Below are positions 9,473 to 18,094 of a stretch of DNA of 64,000 bases, piece by piece (within the stretch, counting starts at the first letter, position 1; each line of letters begins with the position of its first letter). This stretch comes from Hymenobacter sp. 5317J-9 (GTDB lineage: Bacteria > Bacteroidota > Bacteroidia > Cytophagales > Hymenobacteraceae): positions 2,232,001 through 2,296,000 of the forward strand of contig NZ_CP095050.1 in assembly GCF_022921075.1 (NCBI RefSeq). Reading direction: 5' to 3'. Position numbers and translations under genes: made by a program. The notes under the pieces were generated by a model. The model ran no database searches. It had not been told where the DNA came from and worked only from the letters and a program-made list of their open reading frames with translations.

Positions 9473-9588
9473 GCGAAACAAAGGTAGGTGAGGAGCCGCT
9501 AAAGCCATATAAGTGTTAGCTCACTATTGGTAAGCAAACACTCACTCGCCTTTTTATCAGCGTACTAAAATTCGGCAGCTGGGCTGGC

Positions 9589-10041
9589 TTACAGCTCCAT
9601 AATGTCTTCGTTCCACAGCGTGGGCTCAGCTTCGATGAATTCGTTCATCATGTCCACGCACTCCTGCAGGTCGAGGTCGACCACTTCCACGCCGTGGCTT
9701 TCCAGGAAAGCGCGCGACTCGCCGAAGGTGCGGCTCTCGCCCACCATCACCTTCGGGATTTTGAACTGCACTATAGTGCCGGCGCACATGTAGCAGGGCA
9801 TGAGCGTGGTGTAGATGACGGTGTCGCGGTAGCTGCGCTGGCGGCCGGCGTTGGTGAGGCAGTCCATCTCGCCGTGCTTGATGGCGGAGTCTTCCTGCAC
9901 GCGCTTGTTGTGGCCCTGGCCAATGATTTTGCCGTCGCGCACGAGCACCGAGCCGATGGGAATGCCGCCCTGCGAGCGGCCCAGCCGGGCTTCGTCGATG
10001 GCGGCCTGCATGAATTCGTCTTTCGTGTTTTGGTCAGTCAT
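9589..10041 (-). CDS. Nucleoside/cytosine deaminase (yeast Fcy1-like)
   Basis: A 150-residue zinc deaminase of the cytidine deaminase-like fold. Zinc and catalytic residues are visible as HGE (H56, E58) and PCYMC (C83, C86). The overall layout, including GGIPIGSVLV, GQGHNKR, DTVIYTTLMPC, IPKVMVGE and the C-terminal FIEAEPTLWNEDI, is closer to fungal cytosine deaminase (with its FIDERPQDWFEDI tail) than to TadA or to Cdd. It is expected to deaminate cytosine or a related base in pyrimidine or purine salvage. Exact substrate is inferred. The upstream spacer holds a large palindrome, and the AddB-like gene lies beyond it in the same direction. Confidence 0.8.
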   Translation of the reverse strand: MTDQNTKDEFMQAAIDEARLGRSQGGIPIGSVLVRDGKIIGQGHNKRVQEDSAIKHGEMDCLTNAGRQRSYRDTVIYTTLMPCYMCAGTIVQFKIPKVMVGESRTFGESRAFLESHGVEVVDLDLQECVDMMNEFIEAEPTLWNEDIMEL

Positions 10042-10074
10042 GAGTTTGGTTGAATTGGGATTGAATTTATACGT

Positions 10075-10163
10075 CTGTCATCCTGAACGCAGCGAAGGGC
10101 CTTCTCACGTTTGCACCGATTGTGCTAGCGTGAGAAGGTCCTTCGCTGCGCTCAGGATGACAG
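10075..10163. repeat. Intergenic palindrome, GTCATcCTGA family, copy 1
   Basis: Arms 10075-10109 and 10129-10163 (35 bases each) are reverse complements apart from two or three mismatches, around a 19-base loop. The left arm reads CTGTCATCCTGAACGCAGCG then AAGGGCCTTCTCACG. It shares wording with five other elements in this window and lies between two minus-strand genes. Confidence 0.9.
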
Positions 10164-10178
10164 GTGTTACGAGTAATG

Positions 10179-13100
10179 CTATCGCGCGCAAATGCCGCGA
10201 TACGGGCAATGCTCGCACTTGGTGAAGTCGTCGGTTTTGCGAATGGGCTCGGTGGGGTCGAGGATGCGCAGCACAATCTTACGCACCAGTTCCTCCGACG
10301 CGACTACGAACTCCTGGCCGCCGTCGGTGATGAAGCTGAGGTCGGCTGAGAGCAAGCCTTCGTCGATGTTGCGCAGCGAGAGGATGGCAGTTTCGGCCGT
10401 TTCGCGCTGGGCGGTGTGGGCCAGCATGAGGCGGTAGAGCCAGAGCTGGCGCACCTTGTCGGCGCTGGAAGAGGCTTCGAGGAGCAGGCGCTCGGTGGCT
10501 TCGGCGGGGGTGAGGCGGTCGCGGTAGCCGCGCAGCTGCAGGTCGTTGCGTTTCACCAGGCCCGATTTGTAGTCGACCACGCGCAGGCGGCCGTCGGGCA
10601 TCTCGTCCACGCGGTCGGCGAAGCCGAACAGGCGCACGGCCAGCGGCTCGGGCTGGCCCGGCACGTCGACGAAAATGGTGGCGGCCAGCTCCTTTTCGAG
10701 TCCGAAGAGGCGGATGGGGAGCAGGCCGGGCTGCTCGGTCAGGCTTTCGAGCAGGCGCACCACGAGGCGCGTGGCCACCTGGCCATACACGTGGTTCAGG
10801 CCTTCGTCGGCGCGGGCATGCTTTTCGGTTTCTTCCTGGCGCAGGGCCTTTTGCACCTCGGCCGGGGCTTGCCGGATGAGCTCGGGAATGTCGTCGGCGG
10901 TGATGGAGCGGGCGTCCTGAGCAAAGGGCTGCATGAGGTTTTCCAGCGCCTCGTGCACCATGGTGCCGAAGCTGCTGGCTTCCAGGGTTTCTTCCACGGC
11001 GTCGTTTTCATGGAAGCGGGCCACTTTCGAGAAGTAAAAGCGCAGCGAGCAGGCCAGAAAATCGTTGAGGCGCGAGGGCGAGATGTTGCGTTCCAGCACG
11101 CCGCGCAGGGCAGCCAGCATCTCGGGTCCTTCTCCAGAATGAGGTCGCCCTCGTAGGGATTTACGCCCACTTCGGTGTCGGGGCCGGCCACCGATACCGT
11201 TAAGTCCTCGAGCGTGAGCTGTGGGTTTTGGGGCAGCAGGTCGTTTTCCAGCTGCAGCAGGAAGCGGCTGCGCTCGCCGCTTTTCATGCCCTCGGCGCCG
11301 GGCAGCACGTGCACCAAATCCACGCGCTGGGCGCGCTGGAGCAGGCGCCAGAAGTTGTAGGCCGTGATGGCCTCGGCGTCGGCGTAGGTGGGCAGCTTGA
11401 ATTCGGTGAGAACGTCGTAGGGAAACAGCGACTGCTGCTTTTTGGGCGCGGGCAGCACGCCCTCGTTGCAGCTAAGGATGATGAGGTGGTCAAAGTCCAA
11501 CGCCCTGGTTTCCAATAGGCCCATCACCTGCACGTCGGCCAGCGGCTCACCGGAAAAGGGCAGGCGCGTGCGGCTCATCTGCTCATACAGGAAGCGGCGA
11601 AACGAGCGCACCGACAGGCGCTGCTCGCGGCAGTCGAAAGCCGAATCGAGCTGTTTCACCAGCGTGTAAAACAGGTAGAGGTATTCGGCTTCGATGCCGC
11701 CCTGGTGGTCGGCGTATACCTGCTTCAGCAAATCGATGAGTGTGTTGCAGGCGGCAATGATGTCGTCGCAGTTGTCCCAGGTTTTGAACAGCGCCTCCAC
11801 AATGGGATGGTGCGCGCCGAGCCGCAGCAGCTCTTCGGCCGGCAGCAGCACGGCGTTGAGGCGCACGAATTCGCGGCAAATCTGGTCGAGCACGCCGTGG
11901 TATTGGGGCTCGTCGGCCTGGCGGTCCTGCCACTGCTGGTAGCGGCGCAGGAAGGGGTGGCTCAGCAGCTTGGTCACGGCCAGGTGGTGGTAGCGGGGCA
12001 CGCCGTAGCCGGTTTCGGGGCTGCCCTCCCGAATGCCGGTGAGGTGCACCTCAAACAGCAAATCGACCAGGTTGAACAGCGGCGTGGCCTGGAAGCTCAG
12101 GCCCATGGTCACGTTGTAGTCGGGCACTTCGTCGGGCGGCAGGCCGTGGAGCACGGGCAGGAGCAAGGTTTCGTCGGGCAGCACCACGGCCACGCTGGCG
12201 TCGGGGTAGTTGCGGCGGGCTTCGGCCAGGAGCTGGCCGGCCAGCTTGCCCTGCATGCTGGGGTTGGCCACGCCCAGGTAGCGCACGTGGTGGGGCTGGC
12301 CGCGCAGCCATTCCACGCCGCCCCCGAAATTATCAAGCGACAGCTTCCACTTCTCGAAGTAGCGGCGCAGGTGCTGGCCGGCGCGGTTGGGCGAGTCTTT
12401 TTCGAGGTAAAACGGGTCGGCGTCGAAGCGTACTTCGGCCCGGCCCGCGTTCAGCAGCAGGCGAATAAGCTTTTCTTCCGAAGCCGACAAATTCCCGAGA
12501 CCCACAAACACGTGGCGGGCCACTTCGGGCGCGGCGGGGTCCAGAATGGTTTTTTCCAGCTTCTCCACGGCGCGGCGGTAGGCCAGACCGGGGTAGGCGA
12601 GGTGGTTGGCCAGCATTCGGCGCTTCAACTCGTGGTACACGCGCTCCAGCTGGTTCCAGAAGCCGAACGAGTGCGCGGCGGCCTGGCTTTTGGGCGGCAG
12701 CTCGCTGATGTCCCAGCGCTCCAGGGCCTTGGCCTCGGTCAGGTAGTCGAAGACTTCGTGGGTGGGGGCCAGGTTCTGGTCGAGGTTGGAGAAGTCGTTG
12801 AGCAGCAGTCCGGCCCAGCTCACAAATTGGTCGAAATCCAAATGGGTGTCGATGCCTTTGAGAATGTCGTAGAGCAGCAGTTGCAGGGCAATGGGCTCTT
12901 CAACCTGCACGCCCGACAGCTCCACCATATAGTCTTCCATGGCGGCCACGCGCGGGGCCCACAGCGGGGCCGCGCCGGGCAGGGCCAAGGCCAATTCGTT
13001 CTTCAGGTACACCACGGCGCGGCGCGTGGGCACCACCACTACAAGGTCGGACAACTCATCGAGCGGGCCGGAGCCGTAGCGGTCCAGCAGCTCGCGGGCC

Positions 13101-13180
13101 ATGGTGGCTAGGAAGGAGGCAGGGGCGGCGCCGGGAGCGGCCGCGGGAGGTTCGGGGTAGGAAATAGGACGAGCCGGCAT
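10179..13180 (-). pseudogene. AddB-like PD-(D/E)XK helicase-nuclease family protein, one frameshift
   Basis: With the frame repaired the product is about 1000 residues. The N-terminal part has a helicase-like fold (VVVVPTRRAVVYLKNEL near 50). The C-terminal ~310 residues are a RecB/AddB-type nuclease domain: GTMVHEALE, then VVDYKSG with catalytic D and K, and an iron-sulphur cysteine set formed by LACSLRFYF and CEHCPYRGIC. Such proteins process double-strand DNA ends for recombination with an AddA partner, which is not in this window. The break lies at the GGG run at 11124-11126 (plus strand), where GDLILEKDP must continue into EMLAALRGVLERN; one base is missing. Start taken at the ATG at 13180 (MPARPISYPEP). 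The open frame continues upstream, but that part is low-complexity and noncoding in character. Confidence 0.85.
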
Positions 13181-13466
13181 TGGGGTAAAGATACCGGAGG
13201 TGGGGCAATGGGTGGGACGCTTAGAGCCGGGGCGAGCTGCCGCCGGGCAGCCACGCGGCCGGTGGCCTAACGCTCGCCCGCGCCGGCGTGTTCCGGGCAG
13301 GCGGGCCGCCGGCACCGGGCAGATTGGGCTGAGGAAGGTGCTGATGAGGCCGAGCGGGCAGGCAAGCCGTTGGGCTTGCCGCGCAAAATGCCGAACTTGA
13401 CGAAGTCGCCAGCCGGGTTGATGGCCGGTGATGCTATTTGCGGCCTCAAACAACTAACCTCCCGCC

Positions 13467-14396
13467 ATGAAACACCTGTACCTCTGCCTGAGCGCCGCCG
13501 CGTTGCTGGCCTCGCCCGCCTTTGCCCAAACCACCCCCACCGTCATTCCCGAGCCCGTGCCCACGGCGCCCGCGCCCGACCCGCTTTGGCGTAAGTCGCT
13601 CAAAACCGGCCTGGGGCTGAACGAGGCCCTGCTGAGCAGCAACTGGCGCGGCGGCGGCGTCAACACCATTGGCTTCAACGCCCTGGCCAACGCCCGCGCC
13701 AACCGCAAAAGCGGCGCTCACAGCTTCGACAACGAAGCCGATTTCCTCTTCGCCTTTTCCCAAACCAAGGGCCTGGGCTACCGCAAAGGCCAGGACCGGC
13801 TTTACCTCGACACCAAATACGGCTGGGCCATGAGCACGAAGTGGGACATGTTTGTGTCGCTGAATTTGCTCACGCAATTTGCGCCTGGCTATAAGTACGA
13901 TGGTGACAACGCCCAACTCACGTCCGATTTCTTTGCGCCGGGCTTTCTCACGGCCGCCTACGGGTTTGAATACCACCCCGTCACGTACTTCCACCTGCGG
14001 CTGGCGCCTTTCGCCCCGCGCCTCACGGTGGTGAACCGGGCCGACCGTTTCGTGGCCGCCCTCGGCGATACGCCCTACGGTGTGAACCCTGGCCACAGCA
14101 CCCGTTGGGAAATCCTGGCCGCCCAAATCCTGGCCGAGCTCGATAAAAACATCAGCCCCAACGTCAACCTCAAGGCGCGTTACCTGCTGTTCGCCAACTA
14201 CCGCAACATCAACCCCCGGGAAATCGACCACCGCCTCGACGTGGGCCTCACCGCCAAAGTGGGCAAGTACGTGAACGTGTCGCTCAACGGCATTGCCCTC
14301 TACGACTACGACCAGGACAACGCCGTGCAGTTTTCGCAAGGCCTCACCATCGGGGTGGCGTATTCGGTGCAGAATTTCGTGGATGCGAAGAAGTAG
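13467..14396 (+). CDS. DUF3078 domain-containing envelope protein
   Basis: A 309-residue protein with a cleavable signal peptide (MKHLYLCLSAAALLASPAFAQ). After a proline-rich linker it has the DUF3078 pattern common in Bacteroidota: WRKSLKTGLGLNEALLSSNW, then alternating beta strands (DRLYLDTKYGWA, WDMFVSLNLLTQFAPGYKY, ISPNVNLKARYLLFANY), consistent with an outer-membrane beta-barrel. Function is unknown. It is divergent from the AddB-like gene and has no obvious operon partner. Confidence 0.85.
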   Translation: MKHLYLCLSAAALLASPAFAQTTPTVIPEPVPTAPAPDPLWRKSLKTGLGLNEALLSSNWRGGGVNTIGFNALANARANRKSGAHSFDNEADFLFAFSQTKGLGYRKGQDRLYLDTKYGWAMSTKWDMFVSLNLLTQFAPGYKYDGDNAQLTSDFFAPGFLTAAYGFEYHPVTYFHLRLAPFAPRLTVVNRADRFVAALGDTPYGVNPGHSTRWEILAAQILAELDKNISPNVNLKARYLLFANYRNINPREIDHRLDVGLTAKVGKYVNVSLNGIALYDYDQDNAVQFSQGLTIGVAYSVQNFVDAKK

Positions 14397-14587
14397 CGAG
14401 TGTTAGGTATTTACTTTACCCAAGTTGATAATATTAAATGCCAGCCTCGTAGTGATAACTCTCGGTCACCCATCACCGCCACGCTTGGGGATAAACCGCA
14501 AATTTTGCGATTTGGGTTATTTTGATTAGTGGCTCATTAGTAATTCAACAGTGGTGTAGAAAATTTGAGACCATAAGGTGGTGTCGC

Positions 14588-15136
14588 TTAAGGTGCTAGT
14601 TCGCTTTTCAGCCCGTTTGGTACAGACCAAGATTTGGAAGATTCTCTAATCGACACTGCTACTTGGTAGCCTCGGTTTCTTACGGAGTCTTGCCATCTGC
14701 TTTGAGATGGGTATTTAGATTTTTGTAACGAGTCGAGAGCCAGCTTAAAGCCAACCATGGCGGCTTCGACAGGTTGGGTTTCAACAGCCGATAATTCGAC
14801 CCAATAAAGCCGTCTAAACTTAGTGTCTTTTGCTTTATACTCCTCAGATTTAAAATTTAAGTGAGTAGTTAAATAACTTATAACCTCGGTGGCTTCGTCA
14901 TATACTTTGCTCTGTTTGTTTTTGAATTTTGTAAGGGTCTCAATGGTTGCTTGGCGGTATTTTGCTAGGGTTTCCAACGAGTCTTGCCTATGCATTTTGA
15001 CGAGTTCGTATTTGCGTAAATCAAGCTCTGCAGCCTTGTTTTGATTGAATTCTGAAATGCCTACGGCTATGGTCCATAGTGTAGCACCAATCGTCAAAAT
15101 TTTCACGATAAGGTCTATTCTCTTTTCAGCATCCAT
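14588..15136 (-). CDS. Hypothetical membrane-anchored coiled-coil protein in an AT-richer patch
   Basis: A 182-residue protein with one N-terminal hydrophobic helix (about residues 8-27, IVKILTIGATLWTIAVGI), then a long charged helical region likely to be a coiled coil. I do not recognise a family. Base composition and codon use are clearly more AT-rich than in neighbouring genes (many AAA, TTT, TTA codons), as are the flanks from about 14400, which suggests recent acquisition or an orphan gene. It is minus-strand, 52 bases downstream of the sugar dehydrogenase start. Confidence 0.6.
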   Translation of the reverse strand: MDAEKRIDLIVKILTIGATLWTIAVGISEFNQNKAAELDLRKYELVKMHRQDSLETLAKYRQATIETLTKFKNKQSKVYDEATEVISYLTTHLNFKSEEYKAKDTKFRRLYWVELSAVETQPVEAAMVGFKLALDSLQKSKYPSQSRWQDSVRNRGYQVAVSIRESSKSWSVPNGLKSELAP

Positions 15137-15188
15137 GAGTAAGTGTGGGTCTTTTAAACCGGAGTAATTGTACGGTCAAATTATTCGA

Positions 15189-16223
15189 TTACCGCAGTGC
15201 GTAAATCCGCTCAATGATTTCCACCACTTTCAGCCCTTCCAGTGCATTGGTGGTGGCAAAGCTGCGCTGCTGCACGGTGTCCACCACGTTTTCGATGACC
15301 TGCACATGGTTGGCGGCCGAGCCCTGGAAGGCGCCGTAATTATTGGCGGGATTAGTGGCGGGTAATTCCGGCATGTGGTAGCCGTCGAGATGGCAATATT
15401 CCACCTTGTCCATGTACTGGCCGGCGATGCGCAGGCTGCCGCGTTCGGCCACCACGGTGAGGGAGCTTTCGAGGTTGCGGTCCCACACGGCGGTGCTGTA
15501 GCTGAGCGTGCCGCTGCCGCCGCGCACGAGGTCGAAGGTGACGAGGCCACTGTCTTCAAACTCGGTCAGGCCCGCGTGGGTGAAGTCGCGGAAGCGGGCC
15601 GAAATATTGGTGATGTCGCCAAATACCCAGTACAGCAAATCGACGAAATGGCTGAATTGTGTGAAAAGCGTGCCGCCGTCGAGGGCCTGCGTGCCTTTCC
15701 AGCCGCCGGGGCGGTAGTAGCGCGCGTCGCGGTTCCAGAAGCAGTTCAGCTGCACCAGAAACACCTGGCCCAGGCGACCTTCGTCCACAATCTGCTTCAG
15801 CCAGGCGGCGGGGGGCGAGTAGCGGTTCTGCATCACGCCAAACACCAGCCGGCCGGTTTGCAGGGCCGTGTGCACAATGGTTTCGGCGTCGGCTTTGTGC
15901 AGGGCAATGGGCTTTTCGATAACCACGTGCAGGCCGTGGCGCAGGCCGGCCACCGCCTGCGGGGCGTGCAGGCCGTTGGGCGTGGCCACGGTGAGGACGT
16001 CGGCCGCGGGGCCGTTTTGCAGGTATTCTTCGAGCGAAGCAAAAAAAGGCACGCCCGGAAATTCGGCAGCAAGGCCGGGTTGCAAGTCGGTGCGCACGTC
16101 AATCAGGGCCGCTAGTTGGGCACCCTCGTGGCGCGAAACCAGCGCGGCATGGCGGCGGCCGATGTGGCCCACGCCGCAAATGGCAAAGCGGACGGGTTGA
16201 GCCGATTTATTCAAGGTATCCAA
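15189..16223 (-). CDS. Gfo/Idh/MocA-family sugar dehydrogenase (WbpB/WlbA-like)
   Basis: A 344-residue NAD(P)-dependent oxidoreductase. The N-terminal Rossmann motif is AICGVGHIGRRHAAL, the family EKP motif is in VIEKPIALHKADAE, and the C-terminal catalytic region reads LDGGTLFTQFSHFVDLLYW with the conserved histidine. The sequence around NCFWNRDARYY resembles enzymes that oxidise the 3-hydroxyl of UDP-GlcNAc-uronic acid before an aminotransferase acts. The DegT-type aminotransferase two genes upstream supports a role in making an amino sugar for surface polysaccharide. The start overlaps the preceding small membrane gene by 13 bases, implying one transcript. Confidence 0.8.
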   Translation of the reverse strand: MDTLNKSAQPVRFAICGVGHIGRRHAALVSRHEGAQLAALIDVRTDLQPGLAAEFPGVPFFASLEEYLQNGPAADVLTVATPNGLHAPQAVAGLRHGLHVVIEKPIALHKADAETIVHTALQTGRLVFGVMQNRYSPPAAWLKQIVDEGRLGQVFLVQLNCFWNRDARYYRPGGWKGTQALDGGTLFTQFSHFVDLLYWVFGDITNISARFRDFTHAGLTEFEDSGLVTFDLVRGGSGTLSYSTAVWDRNLESSLTVVAERGSLRIAGQYMDKVEYCHLDGYHMPELPATNPANNYGAFQGSAANHVQVIENVVDTVQQRSFATTNALEGLKVVEIIERIYALR

Positions 16224-16561
16224 AATACGTAAATCAACAGTGCGGCAGGTAGGAACGCCGCTGCGAAGCTAAGGATACTCCATGCACTGGCCTTTTTTTG
16301 ATGCGGTTGCCGCCGGACTAAGCCCACCTGCCACGAGCAAAGCACGAACTGGTAAATCGTTGTGAGCAAGGCAAAGAATAATGCCACGGACTCGCCGGTT
16401 GCACAACGATATGTTTCGCCTGCCGAAGGCACGTAGCTGTAGAATGCTGAATAGTAAATCCAGCCGCACAAGGAGGCAAACGCAACCAGAAGCAGCAGCT
16501 GACCAATCAGCAGTTTACCTGCCATGCGCTGCCACCAGCGAACCCCTGTATTAGCAACCAT
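16211..16561 (-). CDS. Small three-helix membrane protein
   Basis: A 116-residue protein with three hydrophobic segments: about 15-40 (LLIGQLLLLVAFASLCGWIYY), 58-80 and 93-114. I do not recognise it. It sits between the aminotransferase and the Gfo/Idh dehydrogenase on the same strand, overlapping the latter's start by 13 bases. An alternative start at the internal ATG of MAGKLLIGQ would shorten the protein by 12 residues. A role in the sugar pathway is not implied by sequence, only by position. Confidence 0.6.
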   Translation of the reverse strand: MVANTGVRWWQRMAGKLLIGQLLLLVAFASLCGWIYYSAFYSYVPSAGETYRCATGESVALFFALLTTIYQFVLCSWQVGLVRRQPHQKKASAWSILSFAAAFLPAALLIYVFWIP

Positions 16562-16611
16562 TTTATAGTTAATGCCTGCTTAGGCGGAATGGTCACCTGC
16601 ACATGCAGCCA

Positions 16612-17757
16612 TCAGAATCCGCTTATTAGTTGTGCCACATAGGCCACCTGCTCCACCGTCAGCAGCGGATGAATGGGGAGCGACAGCACCGACCCGCACA
16701 GTTGCTCCGCCACCGGGAACTGCCCCGCGCGATAGCCCAGGTAGGCGTAGGCCGGCTGCGCGTGCACCGGCAGCGGGTAGTAAATCATGGTCGGCACGCC
16801 GCCGCCCTTGAGGAAGCGCTGCAGGTCGTCGCGCCGCTCGGCGTCCGTTACCTGAATAGTGTATTGATGGAAGACGTGGGTGCTGCGCGCGTCGCGGGCT
16901 GGAACAGCAATGCCCGCCGTGCCTGCCAGCGCGGCATCGTAGCGGGCGGCCACGGCCTGGCGGGCGGCGGTGTTGTGCGGAAGCTGCCGCAGCTTCACGC
17001 GCAGCAGGGCGGCTTGCAGGGTGTCGAGGCGGGAGTTGAGGCCGATGCGCTGGTGGTGGTACTTGCGGCTCTGGCCGTGGTTGGCCAGCTGCTGGAGCAG
17101 GGTGGCGCGGGCGGTGTCGCGGGTGAGCAGGGCGCCGCCGTCGCCGAGGCAGCCCAGGTTTTTGGAAGGGAAAAAGGAGGTCGTGCTCACTTCGCCCACG
17201 GCGCCGGCGAATGCTGTCTCGCCGCTGGCAAACTGAAACGTGGCGCCAATGGCCTGCGCGTTGTCTTCAATCAGGGCCACGCCGTGGCGGGCGGAAATGG
17301 CTTTCAGCGCCTCTAAATCGGCGCATTGCCCAAACAAGTGCACCGCCACGATGGCGCCGGTGCGCGGGGTAATGGCCGCCTCGGCGGCGGCCGGGTCGAT
17401 GTTGAAGGTATCGGGCCGCACATCTACCAGCACCGGCTTCAGGCCCAGGAGCGCTGCCGCTTCCAGCGTGGCCACGTAGGTGAAAGCCGGCACGATGACT
17501 TCGGCACCGGCGGGCAGCTCCAGGCTCATGAGCGCCAGGGTGAGGGCATCGGTGCCGTTGGCGCAGGGCACGACGTGCGCGCCGCCCAGGTACTGGCCCA
17601 ACTCGGCGGCAAAAGCCCCCACTGCCGGCCCCTGAATGAACGCAGCCGCATCCATCACCTCCCGCAAGGCCTCGTCCAGGGCCGGTTGCAGGGCCGCGTG
17701 CTCGGCGGCCAAATCGAGCAGGTGAATGGGGGCGGGCGGGGCGGGAAGGATGGACAC
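16612..17757 (-). CDS. DegT/DnrJ/EryC1/StrS-family PLP aminotransferase (WbpE-like)
   Basis: A 381-residue nucleotide-sugar aminotransferase. Family motifs: IHLLDLAAEHAAL at the start, CANGTDALTLAL for phosphate binding, EDNAQAIGA with the PLP-ring aspartate, and FFPSKNLGCLGDGG carrying the Schiff-base lysine. It would transfer an amino group to a keto-sugar nucleotide, most simply the product of the Gfo/Idh enzyme in the same operon. The open frame extends to 17892, but the extra residues are unlike the family. The GTG at 17757 is chosen because the conserved region begins right after it and a TATCTTTG -7 box lies 24 bases upstream. Confidence 0.85.
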   Translation of the reverse strand: MSILPAPPAPIHLLDLAAEHAALQPALDEALREVMDAAAFIQGPAVGAFAAELGQYLGGAHVVPCANGTDALTLALMSLELPAGAEVIVPAFTYVATLEAAALLGLKPVLVDVRPDTFNIDPAAAEAAITPRTGAIVAVHLFGQCADLEALKAISARHGVALIEDNAQAIGATFQFASGETAFAGAVGEVSTTSFFPSKNLGCLGDGGALLTRDTARATLLQQLANHGQSRKYHHQRIGLNSRLDTLQAALLRVKLRQLPHNTAARQAVAARYDAALAGTAGIAVPARDARSTHVFHQYTIQVTDAERRDDLQRFLKGGGVPTMIYYPLPVHAQPAYAYLGYRAGQFPVAEQLCGSVLSLPIHPLLTVEQVAYVAQLISGF

Positions 17758-18094
17758 GGGCGGCAAGTAGCAGGAAGGGCTCAAAGATAGAAGCCGGCTC
17801 GGGGCGGCCGGCCCCGGCCGGGAGAGCCATCGGTATGGTTTTCGAGAGCTGATGGGCGCCCTGATGGTGAGGGGTGTTTGCGGGCCGGCCAACGAAGTAG
17901 TTGGCTGGCTGTGAGGGACGTGTTGGCCTGCTTTGGCCCTGGTTCAGCAGGGGTGGTGACGCATTGGTAATTCGTAAAGAATTGTCCTGCAAGGGCATCC
18001 AATTATAACCCCCAGTCAAACGCCTGCGTTAACCTACTTTGTGCGAATGCCAGCCGGCATCTGTCGCGCTATTTTTTACCAACGTTTTTGCGCT
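17758..18094. other. 337-base divergent spacer between aminotransferase and lipoprotein genes
   Basis: Apart from the -7 motif for the aminotransferase and a short stem (GCCAAC with GTTGGC near 17888-17905), I see no gene or repeat. The stretch before the lipoprotein start (CCTACTTTG near 18032) is close to the -7 consensus but with wrong spacing. Confidence 0.5.
17782..17789 (-). promoter_or_regulatory. Predicted -7 element of the aminotransferase operon
   Basis: CAAAGATA on the plus strand reads TATCTTTG on the minus strand, a full match to the Bacteroidota TAnnTTTG consensus. It lies 24 bases before the GTG start chosen for the DegT gene. No clear -33 TTG is visible at the right distance. 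Confidence 0.5.

Larger units (their letters stand above)
9086..9588. other. 503-base gene-free interval rich in stem-loops
   Basis: No plausible protein gene is present. The interval is visibly more AT-rich than its flanks and contains a 19-bp perfect hairpin (9292-9334), a two-part stem (GTTGAA at 9339-9344 with TTCAAC at 9385-9390, enclosing CTCCG 9345-9349 with CGGAG 9369-9373) and a hairpin CTAGGTG 9401-9407 with CACCTAG 9418-9424. On the minus strand a TACCTTTG -7-like motif lies at 9479-9486. The arrangement suggests a structured RNA or leader, but no known RNA family was recognised. Confidence 0.6.

Noticed and set aside
11705..13111. 468-residue plus-strand open frame opposite the AddB-like gene
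   Set aside because: Shadow composition (H, V, G, Q) and no family motifs; the minus strand encodes a continuous helicase-nuclease.
18026..18040. CCTACTTTG as a -7 promoter for the coiled-coil lipoprotein
   Set aside because: It has one base too few between TA and TTTG to match TAnnTTTG, and no -33 TTG is in place.
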